Assembly: GCF_007981265.1 (NCBI RefSeq)
Contig: NZ_CP034363.1
Location: 4,278,001 to 4,342,000 of the forward strand
Reading direction: 5' to 3'
Source: Pantoea sp. CCBC3-3-1
GTDB taxonomy: Bacteria; Pseudomonadota; Gammaproteobacteria; Enterobacterales; Enterobacteriaceae
Length of the DNA: 64,000 nucleotides
Shown here: positions 36,614-44,850 of the stretch, piece by piece
Position numbering within the stretch: position 1 is the stretch's first letter
Layout: each line of letters opens with the position of its first letter
Translations under genes and position numbers: made by a program
The notes under the pieces: generated by a model
Told to the model about the DNA's origin: nothing
The model's database searches: none
The model's input: the letters and a program-made list of their open reading frames with translations, nothing else

Positions 36614-37378
36614 TCAAACTGCCGCCAGCATACCGCCATCCACAAACAGCAGATGACCGTTAACAAAATCGGATGCTTTTGCCGAAAGGAATACGGCCGC
36701 ACCAACCAGCTCTTCCGGATTGCCCCAGCGTGCGGCAGGCGTGCGTTTACACAGCCAGTCGGTGAACTGTTCATTATCCACCAGCGCCTGCGTCATCGGC
36801 GTCTGGAAATAGCCCGGTGCGATGGCGTTGACCTGAATATTGTGACGGGCCAGCTCAACGCACATGCCTCGCGTCAACATTTTGACCGCGCCTTTGGCGG
36901 CGGCATAAGGGGTAATGGTGTCGCGCCCCAGCTCGCTCTGCATGGAACAGATGTTAACGATTTTCCCGGCCTGTCGCCCCATCATCCTTTTTGCCACGCA
37001 CTGGGAAACCACAAACACGCCGGTCTGATTGGTGGCAATAATGTCGTTCCATTCCTGCAATGGAAACTCGGTAAAAGGATGACGGCGCTGAATACCTGCG
37101 TTATTGAATAACACGTCAATCGGGCCAATGGTGCGCTCAATATGATCGATCGCCTGCTCCACGGCGGGCGCATCGGCAACGTTAAAGACCGACACATGCG
37201 CGGTATAACCTTCATCGCGTAATTTCATCGCGGCGTTTTCCGCACGTTCATGTGACGTGCCGTTTATGATGATTTCCGCTCCCTGTTCCGCCAGGCCACG
37301 CGCCATGATAAAGCCAATACCCTGCGCCGAGCCGGTCAGTAAAATGCGTTTGTTCTTTAAGCTGAAGAGTTGATTCAT
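36614..37378 (-). CDS. idnO: 5-keto-D-gluconate 5-reductase / gluconate 5-dehydrogenase
   Basis: 254 aa (IdnO 254). Short-chain dehydrogenase: ILLTGSAQGIGFIMARGLA (cofactor binding), NNAG at about 92, catalytic Ser in ICSMQSELGRD, YAAAKGAVK (YxxxK). It reduces 5-ketogluconate to gluconate. Because the kinase that would feed gluconate on is broken, the product would depend on another gluconokinase in the genome. Confidence 0.9.
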   Translation of the reverse strand: MNQLFSLKNKRILLTGSAQGIGFIMARGLAEQGAEIIINGTSHERAENAAMKLRDEGYTAHVSVFNVADAPAVEQAIDHIERTIGPIDVLFNNAGIQRRHPFTEFPLQEWNDIIATNQTGVFVVSQCVAKRMMGRQAGKIVNICSMQSELGRDTITPYAAAKGAVKMLTRGMCVELARHNIQVNAIAPGYFQTPMTQALVDNEQFTDWLCKRTPAARWGNPEELVGAAVFLSAKASDFVNGHLLFVDGGMLAAV

Positions 37379-37437
37379 AGGTTTCCTGCTCCATAACCTT
37401 CAGGCATTCAATGGCGTGCCCGGAGAGATGCGACGGG

Positions 37438-37453
37438 TGTGAGCTTTATCACA
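37438..37453. promoter_or_regulatory. CRP site (perfect) between idnO and idnR
   Basis: TGTGA-GCTTTA-TCACA, a full match to the CRP consensus. It lies 60 nt from the idnO start. A second, near-perfect site follows. Confidence 0.75.
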
Positions 37454-37474
37454 CGGCTTTTGCCGCTATAAAAC

Positions 37475-37490
37475 TGTGATGGAGATCACT
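37475..37490. promoter_or_regulatory. Second CRP-like site between idnO and idnR
   Basis: TGTGA-TGGAGA-TCACT, one mismatch from consensus. Spacing to the first site is 37 nt between centres, not an exact helix multiple. Together they suggest cAMP-CRP control of the divergent idnO/idnR promoters, as expected for gluconate/idonate genes. Confidence 0.65.
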
Positions 37491-37653
37491 TTAAAAAGTG
37501 TTACAGAAGCAGGTTACAAGCGCTGTGATCCGCCACGAATTTTCCCATGAATCAAGGCGCTGCAAATAAAGTTAAGCGCAGCTTTTGTTAATTTCCTTTA
37601 TGTCACGCAGCAGGCATAATGACAGGCTATAACCGGCAGGCTGATGACCCTCT

Positions 37654-38646
37654 ATGAAAATGCAACGCATCACGTTACACGATATCGCCACGCTGGCGGG
37701 CGTAACGAAAATGACCGTCAGCCGCTATTTACGCACGCCGGAAAAAGTAAAGCCCGACACCGCCGAGCGCATTGCCAGCGTCATCGCCGAAGTGGGCTAT
37801 CAGCCCGATCCCGATAATCACGCTATCGCCAGCAACGCCCTGCCCCGTATCGGCGTGTTAATCCCTTCTTTTCATAACCAGATTTTTTCCGAGCTGCTGG
37901 CCGGTGTGGAATCGGTCGCCGGCGCTCAGGGCTACCAGACGCTGGTGGTTAATTACGACTACGACAGCCAGCGCGAAGAAGAGCAGATCGCCACGGTGTT
38001 AGCGTTTAATGTTAAGGCGATTTTGTTAACTGAATCGGTTCATACGGTGCGGGCAGAAAAATACCTCAAGGCTTCCGGCATTCCGGTTGCAGAAGTGATG
38101 GGTCTGACGACCACTCAGGGTCGCGTTAACGTTGGCTTTAACAACCATCAGGCCGGTTTTGATATGGCCAGTATGCTGATCGGCAGCGGTAAAAAACGCA
38201 TTATCTACTTTGGATCGATGTCCGATATTCGTGATGAACAGCGCTACGCGGGTTATTGCCAGGCGATGGCGGGCGCGGGTTTGCAGGCAGGACGCATCTC
38301 ACCGAACAAAGTGTCTTCCGTGTCGACCGGCGCGGGCATGATGACGCTGGCACGCCAAATGTATCCCGATATGGACGGCATTCTCTGCACCAATGACGAC
38401 CTGGCCGTCGGCGTTTTACAGGAGTGTCTGGCGGCGGGTATCGCGGTGCCTCAAGAAATGGCGATTGCCGGTTTTCACGGGCTGGAAATCGGACAGGTTA
38501 CCACGCCAAAACTGGCCAGCGTGATCACGCCGCGCTTTGAGATGGGCAAAACCGCCACCGAAATTTTAATTAAAAAAATCAATAATATGCCGGCTATCGA
38601 GCGTGTAGATTTGCACTATCGTTTATCGATGGGTGCCACTATTTAA
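37654..38646 (+). CDS. idnR: LacI-family regulator, IdnR/GntR-type
   Basis: 330 aa. LacI helix-turn-helix at residues 5-30 (ITLHDIATLAGVTKMTVSRYL) and a periplasmic-binding-like ligand domain. It shares long stretches with E. coli IdnR/GntR as I recall them (IPSFHNQIFSELLAGVESV; CTNDDLAVG; IAGFHGLEIG; ASVITPRFE). It is divergent from idnO, so it is probably its regulator; the ligand would be 5-ketogluconate or idonate. Confidence 0.88.
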   Translation: MKMQRITLHDIATLAGVTKMTVSRYLRTPEKVKPDTAERIASVIAEVGYQPDPDNHAIASNALPRIGVLIPSFHNQIFSELLAGVESVAGAQGYQTLVVNYDYDSQREEEQIATVLAFNVKAILLTESVHTVRAEKYLKASGIPVAEVMGLTTTQGRVNVGFNNHQAGFDMASMLIGSGKKRIIYFGSMSDIRDEQRYAGYCQAMAGAGLQAGRISPNKVSSVSTGAGMMTLARQMYPDMDGILCTNDDLAVGVLQECLAAGIAVPQEMAIAGFHGLEIGQVTTPKLASVITPRFEMGKTATEILIKKINNMPAIERVDLHYRLSMGATI

Positions 38647-38736
38647 GCCTCTTCCCCCCTAAAAATCCCTGCCGATCGTGCCGGTTTTGTCCTGGCGATC
38701 ACGTAGTCGGTAACACGATTTCTTAACACGATTCAG

Positions 38737-38752
38737 TGTGATCTTCGTCACA
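38737..38752. promoter_or_regulatory. CRP site upstream of the hydroxyacid dehydrogenase gene
   Basis: TGTGA-TCTTCG-TCACA, a perfect consensus match, 67 nt upstream of the start at 38819. A run of short direct repeats (ACGTATC at about 38782 and 38792) follows, possibly an operator. Confidence 0.75.
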
Positions 38753-38818
38753 AAAAATCCTTCAGGAACGCCTTTAATAATACGTATCCGACGTATCGCA
38801 TTCCGAAGGGAGATATTT

Positions 38819-39757
38819 ATGACGACCCAAGCCATCCTGTTAATCGCTGCCGTACCTGACGCCCTGCTCGATCGCCTTGCTTCGGCCTGGACGGTACACC
38901 GTCTTTTTGAGCAGGATGACCCGCAGACGTTTCTGGCCGACAAAGGCGACACCATCAAGGCGGTGGTCACGCGTGGTGACGTCGGCGTGCGCAAAGAGGT
39001 GCTGGAACAGCTGCCCAACGCGGGCCTGGTTGCCGTGTTCGGTGTGGGTACCGATGCCACAGACCTGAACTATACCCGCTCGAAAAATATTGCCGTCACC
39101 ATCACTTCTGGCGTGCTGACCAACGATGTGGCCGATATGGCCATGGGACTGCTGCTGGCCGCCTCACGCCGCTTATGTCAGGGCGACAGCTTCGTCCGTC
39201 AGGGCAAATGGCTGAATACCGCCCCGACGCTGGGCAATCAGGTTAGCGGCAAACGCATCGGCATTTTAGGCATGGGCAATATTGGCCAGGCGATTGCCCG
39301 CCGCGCCGCTGGTTTTGATATGCAAATCAGCTATACCAGCCGCAGCCGTCATGACGCGCTGCCTTACGCCTGGCACGACGACGTGCAGTCTCTGGCACGC
39401 GATAGCGACTTCCTGGTGATTGCCGCCGCCGGTGGCGAATCCACCAAAGGTTTGGTTAACGCTGATGTTTTACATGCCCTGCCAAAACACGCCTGGCTGA
39501 TTAATATTGCGCGCGGCACGCTGGTTGATCAAAGCGCGTTAATTCAGGCCTTACGTAAAGGCGATATAGCCGGTGCCGCACTGGACGTTTATGAGCAGGA
39601 ACCGCAGGTGCCGGAAGAGTTAATAGCCATGAGCAATGTGGTTTTACAACCTCATGTTGGCAGCGCTACGCACGAAACCCGCCAAAAAATGAGTGATGTC
39701 GTTTTTGCCAACGTCGAAGCCTTTTTCAAAGCAGATGATCTCCCTAACGCAATTTAA
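38819..39757 (+). CDS. NAD(P)-dependent 2-hydroxyacid dehydrogenase (GhrB/HprA-like)
   Basis: 312 aa from ATG 38819, which follows GAAGGGAGA; the frame is open upstream but starts are poor. Rossmann motif GMGNIGQAIARR near residue 153, catalytic Arg (INIARGTLVDQ) near 232, Glu (DVYEQEP) near 261 and His (PHVGSATHETR) near 280. It reduces 2-ketoacids such as 2-ketogluconate, hydroxypyruvate or glyoxylate. A CRP site precedes it and an MFS permease follows 96 nt later. Confidence 0.9.
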   Translation: MTTQAILLIAAVPDALLDRLASAWTVHRLFEQDDPQTFLADKGDTIKAVVTRGDVGVRKEVLEQLPNAGLVAVFGVGTDATDLNYTRSKNIAVTITSGVLTNDVADMAMGLLLAASRRLCQGDSFVRQGKWLNTAPTLGNQVSGKRIGILGMGNIGQAIARRAAGFDMQISYTSRSRHDALPYAWHDDVQSLARDSDFLVIAAAGGESTKGLVNADVLHALPKHAWLINIARGTLVDQSALIQALRKGDIAGAALDVYEQEPQVPEELIAMSNVVLQPHVGSATHETRQKMSDVVFANVEAFFKADDLPNAI

Positions 39758-39852
39758 TTCCTTTTATCAGTTCAGGATGACGGGATAACTTCTTTTCATC
39801 CTGCCAGACAGGCGTGGGGCACGTTCACGCCTTACTCTAACGAGGGTCAGAG

Positions 39853-41187
39853 ATGAAGAATAAGATACCCGGAACACGCTGGCTGCGTGTAATAGCCCCG
39901 ATCCTGATTACCTGCATTATTTCATTTATGGACCGGGTCAATATCAGTTTTGCCCTGCCCGGCGGGATGGAAAAAGATTTAGCGATCACCAGCCAGATGG
40001 CGGGTGTCGCCAGCGGGATTTTCTTTATCGGCTATCTGTTTTTACAGGTGCCTGGCGGTCGGATTGCCGTTAACGGCAGCGGTAAGCGCTTTATCGCCTG
40101 GTCGCTGGCGGCCTGGATGGTGGTTTCCATCGCCACCGGCTTTGTCACCAACCACTGGCAGCTGTTGGCCCTGCGGTTTGTGTTGGGTGTTTCCGAAGGC
40201 GGAATGCTGCCGGTAGTGCTGACGATGGTCAGTAACTGGTTCCCCGAAAAAGAGCTGGGCCGCGCCAATGCTTTTGTAATGATGTTTGCGCCGCTTGGCG
40301 GCATGTTCACCGCGCCGATCTCCGGCACGATAATCAATATGTTTGACTGGCGCTGGCTGTTTATCATCGAAGGCGTGCTTTCTGCGTTCGTGCTGCTGGT
40401 GTGGTGGATAGCGATCAGCGATCGGCCTGAAGAAGCGCGCTGGTTACCGGCACGCGAGCGCGACTATCTGCTGACCGAGCTAAAACGCGATCGGGAAGAG
40501 CGCGCGAAAAAAACGCCGCCGGGCAAGGCAAGCCTGAAAGAGGTGTTTCGCAGTAAGGGATTGATGAAGCTGGTGCTGTTGAACTTCTTTTATCAGACCG
40601 GTGATTACGGCTATACGCTGTGGCTGCCCAGCATCCTGAAAAATCTGACCGGCGCGAATATGGCGGGCGTTGGTGTGCTGGCTATCCTGCCGTTTGTCGC
40701 CACCATTGCCGGTATCTATTTGATTTCCTGGCTGAGCGACCGCACCGGTAAACGTCGCTTTTGGGTAATGGTCTCGCTGTTCTGCTTTGCCGCCTCGCTG
40801 CTGGCTTCGGTCGGACTGAATCAGCATATTGTCGCCTCTTATATCGCGCTGGTGTTCAGCGGCTTCTTCCTCAAGGCGGCAACCAGTCCCTTCTGGACTA
40901 TCCCTGGCCGCATCGCTTCGGCGGAGCTGGCGGGCAGCGCACGTGGCGTGATTAACGGACTGGGCAACCTCGGCGGTTTCTGCGGTCCGTATCTGGTCGG
41001 GATCATGACGTATGTCTACGGTCAGGGCGCCGCCGTTTGCGCGCTGGCCGCTTCGCTGATCATCGCGGGCGTTCTTGCTGCGACGTTGCCAAAAGGCTGT
41101 GATTTATCAGACGATGAAAAATCCGCCGCGAAGAAACAGGCAGAGGAGGAGAAAATGCAGGGCGAGGTGTCGCATCAGGGGCATTAA
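39853..41187 (+). CDS. MFS transporter, anion:cation symporter family
   Basis: 444 aa, 12 predicted transmembrane helices, with the MFS-type GYLFLQVPGGR segment between helices 2 and 3 and the conserved FMDRVNISFALP near residue 25 typical of sugar-acid/tartrate-like ACS permeases. It probably imports a sugar acid or hydroxy acid for the dehydrogenase just upstream. Soluble C-terminal tail is charged (SDDEKSAAKKQAEEEKMQGE). Confidence 0.88.
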   Translation: MKNKIPGTRWLRVIAPILITCIISFMDRVNISFALPGGMEKDLAITSQMAGVASGIFFIGYLFLQVPGGRIAVNGSGKRFIAWSLAAWMVVSIATGFVTNHWQLLALRFVLGVSEGGMLPVVLTMVSNWFPEKELGRANAFVMMFAPLGGMFTAPISGTIINMFDWRWLFIIEGVLSAFVLLVWWIAISDRPEEARWLPARERDYLLTELKRDREERAKKTPPGKASLKEVFRSKGLMKLVLLNFFYQTGDYGYTLWLPSILKNLTGANMAGVGVLAILPFVATIAGIYLISWLSDRTGKRRFWVMVSLFCFAASLLASVGLNQHIVASYIALVFSGFFLKAATSPFWTIPGRIASAELAGSARGVINGLGNLGGFCGPYLVGIMTYVYGQGAAVCALAASLIIAGVLAATLPKGCDLSDDEKSAAKKQAEEEKMQGEVSHQGH

Positions 41188-41191
41188 GACG

Positions 41192-41213
41192 AAAAACGGG
41201 CCAGGGATGGCCC
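41192..41213 (-). terminator. Terminator after the dehydroquinate dehydratase gene
   Basis: 6-bp stem GGGCCA / TGGCCC with a 4-nt loop; on the minus strand it is followed by CGTTTTT. It lies 24 nt beyond the stop at 41238 and also 4 nt after the MFS stop. Confidence 0.7.
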
Positions 41214-41237
41214 GCCACCCGAACATCCTGCTAAACC

Positions 41238-42137
41238 TTATTTCCCGGTCATCGCCATATTGATGGTTTCCAGCGCCTGGCGCAGCGGTTTGACCTCGAT
41301 CTGACCTGGAGCCGATGCCTCGCCGATCATGCCAAAGGTGAGATCCGATCCCCACACCTGGCCGGTGATTCGCGTGACGGCTCCCAGCCCGCCCATGGAC
41401 ATGGTCAGCAGTGGTTTGCGTGAGTAGCGCTCGCGGATTTGCGCAGTGGCATCCTGCAATTTCAGTACGTCTCCTGCATTGTGCGGCATTACCGCGATTT
41501 TCAGGATATCTGCCCCCATTTCATCCTGTTTACGCAGCCGCGAAACTATTTCAGCGGTGTCGGGCGTGTTGTTAAAATCGTGGCTGGACATCACCACCTT
41601 GATACCCGCCTCATGTGCCGCAGCCACCACTTTTTGCACCACCGCGGGCTGGCGGAACATTTCAACATCCAGAATATCAATAAAATGCGATTTGATTAGC
41701 GCCAGGTAGAGATCGCCCCAGGCCTGGTCCGTTATCACTTTTGCTCCCCCCTCCGCCTTAGTGCGAAAAGTCAGGATCAGCGGCTTACCCTTCACTTCGG
41801 CCACAATTTTTTTGCCCAGCGCCGCAACTTGCGCGGGATCGTTGGCAAAATTCAGGTAATCAATTCGATATTCAATCAGGTCGGCATCCGGGTTTTCACC
41901 AATCATTTTTGCCTGTGCCAGCACCTGCTCCGCAGTGGCGCCGGTGGTGGGCACAATGATTTTAGGCGCCCCCTGGCCGATAAGGGTGTTATTGATCTTC
42001 AACGGGACGGCATGCCGCTGGGTAAAAGCCGCTGCCGCCTGGCTGGTGGACGCCGCATGGGCCTGAGATAAAGCCACAACGCCGCTTTGTGTACCCAGTA
42101 ATAATGAGACTGCTATAACCATTTTTCGTAAATTCAC
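41238..42137 (-). CDS. Exported type I 3-dehydroquinate dehydratase
   Basis: 299 aa from GTG 42137, placed by the GGAGTAG site just upstream. A signal peptide (MVIAVSLLLGTQSGVVALSQ, cut after AHA) leads the enzyme to the periplasm. The mature part is a type I DHQase: DLIEYRIDYL (shikimate-side), catalytic His in VMSSHDFNNTP and Schiff-base Lys in ILKIAVMPHNAGD, plus MSMGGLGAVTRI. The biosynthetic AroD is cytoplasmic; an exported one is a catabolic type like Acinetobacter QuiB, which turns 3-dehydroquinate into 3-dehydroshikimate. Confidence 0.93.
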   Translation of the reverse strand: MNLRKMVIAVSLLLGTQSGVVALSQAHAASTSQAAAAFTQRHAVPLKINNTLIGQGAPKIIVPTTGATAEQVLAQAKMIGENPDADLIEYRIDYLNFANDPAQVAALGKKIVAEVKGKPLILTFRTKAEGGAKVITDQAWGDLYLALIKSHFIDILDVEMFRQPAVVQKVVAAAHEAGIKVVMSSHDFNNTPDTAEIVSRLRKQDEMGADILKIAVMPHNAGDVLKLQDATAQIRERYSRKPLLTMSMGGLGAVTRITGQVWGSDLTFGMIGEASAPGQIEVKPLRQALETINMAMTGK

Positions 42138-42272
42138 GTTTACTACTCCATTAAGCACGGATCGTTATTATCTTCAGCGGATTAAAGACCGCCGAATTAC
42201 GGGATAGAAACAAAAGCCATTAACGCTGAGTTACCGAACATTATTTTTACAGATAAATAAGCACTGTCTCTA

Positions 42273-43811
42273 TTACTTTGCTGTTACGGGCTTGCTGAGG
42301 GGCGATGTAGCGCCATCTTCCGTCGTCGCCGTGCTGGTAACGTTAGCGACCACGATGTCATCCGTCAGTGGTAATATATATTTAAACGTGCCCTGCCCAT
42401 CTGCGTGAACCGGCACCATGTCATAGCCAAGAAAGTTTTCAGCTTCGTCTCTGTTTGCTTTACTGTTAGCGAAGAACTCAATGCGATACAGAGTATTGGC
42501 TTCGCCTTTGACACTGCCACTCACGATAAGATCGTTGCCCTGGTGAGCAGCCTGTGAAATAACCGGCGGCAGCTGGTTTTCATTGGGTGTTTTCTCACAA
42601 CCTGCACTGTTACCATCAAGCGCACAAATACGTTCAAGCGTGGATGCATTATTACTGATGCCTCCACCGCGGCTTCCTGGGAAATCGGCATGTTCCAGGC
42701 CTGGCACATTAAACACTATCGCACCGGCATAATCAGGCAGGCAGCTGCCGCCAGCAAAGCAGCGCTTAATATCCTTACCATTATCGATCATAATATTTTC
42801 CGAAATGCGATCGCGATTTGGTCCGGTAATACGGTTAATACCAAAGCGGCCATCTTTGCCCGCCACGCCCTGTGGCCGAACCGCGACGGCAACGCGATTA
42901 TTGACCATACGGTTTCCCGCTACGATATTATCTGTGCCGCTAAGCGTAACGGCAGAGGATAAATTCTTAAACATATTGGCAGCGATATAGTTGCGGTTTC
43001 CCCAGTTTATCTGCACGCCGTCTGAATAGTTTTGAAACGTATTGTGGATCACCTGATTATCATTGCCCCACAGCATTTCCAGCCCCTGAGACGGTTCCTG
43101 ATTACTGGCATCGGTCGTGATTAAGTTATCGGCAATCAGATTGAACGAAGCGCCGCGTGTTGCCTCCATGCCGTCGCCGTTATTAAGAAAGGTATTGCGC
43201 AGAATTTTGTTGCGCTGGGTGGTAGTGGCCGTTGAGTTTCCTTTGCCATCGTCGCCGGTCATCATCAGTCCGGCACCACCGTGGTTTGCCACAAAGCGGT
43301 TGTCTTCAATTACGTTGTTGCTGGCGCGGTTTAGCAAAATACCGATACAAAAATTACGCACTTCCAGCCCCTGAATGGTGACGTCATGCGTATCGCGCAG
43401 AACCAACCCCGGCAGCGTGTTGGTGCGGACATTTGCGCCATACTGCCCTTTTTCTGCACCCGGACAGCTGCGGGGATCGACAGGTTTGATATAGCCAGAG
43501 CCATCAATGGCAATATATGTCCCTTCCCGTAACCAGTTCATATTAATAATATCCACTGGCCCTTTAATTTCTGGTAAAGGCTTGCCTGGCTTAATCACTA
43601 ACGGGGCATTATCTTTAAAATCTATCTCTATCTTATATCGACCTGGATTTTGATTATTTTTCTCCAACGCCCATCGCAACGTGCCATTCTGACCATTATC
43701 AGCAGCAGCGTTAACTTTCAGTATGTCTTTTTCTGGCAAGACGTTCTCTTCAGCCGTAACGGCAAAAGATAAAAGCAGAGACAGCATAACGGCAATTTTA
43801 TTTTTAAACAT
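42273..43811 (-). CDS. Exported right-handed parallel beta-helix protein, possible QuiC-type dehydroshikimate dehydratase
   Basis: 512 aa with a signal peptide (MFKNKIAVMLSLLLSFAVTAE). The middle, about residues 130-340, is a set of beta-helix coils rich in N/D-x-I (NNVIEDNRFV, RNKILRNTFLNNGDG, DNQVIHNTFQNYSDG, NRNYIAANMF, TDNIVAGNRMVNN). A C-terminal small all-beta domain follows (about 425-512). The fold is shared by pectate lyases and by some exported Acinetobacter QuiC-like dehydroshikimate dehydratases, as I recall. Its neighbours make the second reading plausible: it would give protocatechuate. An alginate/pectin lyase role is not excluded. Confidence 0.75.
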   Translation of the reverse strand: MFKNKIAVMLSLLLSFAVTAEENVLPEKDILKVNAAADNGQNGTLRWALEKNNQNPGRYKIEIDFKDNAPLVIKPGKPLPEIKGPVDIINMNWLREGTYIAIDGSGYIKPVDPRSCPGAEKGQYGANVRTNTLPGLVLRDTHDVTIQGLEVRNFCIGILLNRASNNVIEDNRFVANHGGAGLMMTGDDGKGNSTATTTQRNKILRNTFLNNGDGMEATRGASFNLIADNLITTDASNQEPSQGLEMLWGNDNQVIHNTFQNYSDGVQINWGNRNYIAANMFKNLSSAVTLSGTDNIVAGNRMVNNRVAVAVRPQGVAGKDGRFGINRITGPNRDRISENIMIDNGKDIKRCFAGGSCLPDYAGAIVFNVPGLEHADFPGSRGGGISNNASTLERICALDGNSAGCEKTPNENQLPPVISQAAHQGNDLIVSGSVKGEANTLYRIEFFANSKANRDEAENFLGYDMVPVHADGQGTFKYILPLTDDIVVANVTSTATTEDGATSPLSKPVTAK

Positions 43812-44060
43812 GTTTCACCTGACATTGAGAGCCATAATAATAAGCGCGATTGCGCTCATCCGTATTATCGTAAGCGATCGTTTATAAACAAAAGAGGTAC
43901 TCATTATTTCTTAAAAAAAGATACGCCTGTCTACAATAAAACTTATGATCAAAATCAAATTAGCCAGCAAACATACAACAATAAAAATAGTTATATACCA
44001 GACACGCCGAGGCCCACCCATAATATTTATGAATGAGCCGACTTGTATTTTATTTTTAAC
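43812..44060. other. Intergenic region between beta-helix and DUF554 genes
   Basis: 249 nt, very AT-rich and without a coding signal I trust; probably holds the promoter of the beta-helix/DHQase genes. A short open frame (43945-44238, plus strand) overlaps the DUF554 gene and is not credible. Confidence 0.4.
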
Positions 44061-44780
44061 TCAAAAACAGTGCACCCAGGCTGCGGATATTGGCATTGCC
44101 AGAACCAGCGCGGGTATCATATTTGCTACAGGAAACATTTTAATACCGCAGATCCGAAACCCGGTAGCAAACATCAATACACCACCGACGGCAGAAAAAT
44201 CAGCCTGCATTGCAGAAGTGGTCAAGGGCATTATGTAGACTGCACCATGCGCCAGCGCTAACTGAATAATCAGCTGAGGCAGGGCAATAATGGCTACTGC
44301 AAAACCCAATGACGTAGCAAATATAGCCGCGGTAAAAATATCCAGGAAGGATTTGGCAATCAGCACGCTGGTGTCGCCGGTCATGCCTTCATGCATTGAA
44401 CCAAAAATACCCGTCCCGCTGGCGCAAAACAGTACGATGATAGAGACGTATTGATGTAAAAATTGCTCCTGCGCACTTTCATCACTGCTCCCCGGTTTCA
44501 CTAACAGCTCCACCAGCCCTTTCGCTTTGCCGCCGACTTTACCGATGCCTTTTTCCAGATAAATCAGTTCTCCTAATAACGAACCTAAAATCACTGAAAG
44601 CACCATTACCGGCATATGAACGACTTTGACCACCAGTACGATGCCCATACACATTGAGGCGGCACCAAAAATCGACGGCATGCTGAGCCGAATACGTTCC
44701 GGCAGGCGGGTACTGAGTACCGCGCCGATGATGCCGCCCAGGAAAACGGCAGAGCCGTTAATATAGGGTCCTACTATCAC
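44061..44780 (-). CDS. DUF554 family membrane protein (YdfK-like)
   Basis: 239 aa from GTG 44780 (Shine-Dalgarno AGGAG 9 nt upstream). About seven hydrophobic segments; begins MIVGPYINGSAVFLGGIIGAV and contains the two-fold repeated GS(L)LGE...IFGSMHEG. DUF554 members are of unknown function and appear as small transporters. In this cluster it sits 70 nt from the decarboxylase gene, so it may export catechol/pyrogallol or import an aromatic acid. That is inference. Confidence 0.85.
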   Translation of the reverse strand: MIVGPYINGSAVFLGGIIGAVLSTRLPERIRLSMPSIFGAASMCMGIVLVVKVVHMPVMVLSVILGSLLGELIYLEKGIGKVGGKAKGLVELLVKPGSSDESAQEQFLHQYVSIIVLFCASGTGIFGSMHEGMTGDTSVLIAKSFLDIFTAAIFATSLGFAVAIIALPQLIIQLALAHGAVYIMPLTTSAMQADFSAVGGVLMFATGFRICGIKMFPVANMIPALVLAMPISAAWVHCF

Positions 44781-44850
44781 TGATGGGTACTCCTGATGGA
44801 TTTCATTGACTCTCCCCAGCGCGGTAAATCAGCCCTGACCCAAGCGCGTC

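Noticed and set aside
44043..44261. Small plus-strand frame overlapping the DUF554 gene
   Set aside because: Lies antisense to the DUF554 C-terminus and has no supporting site.
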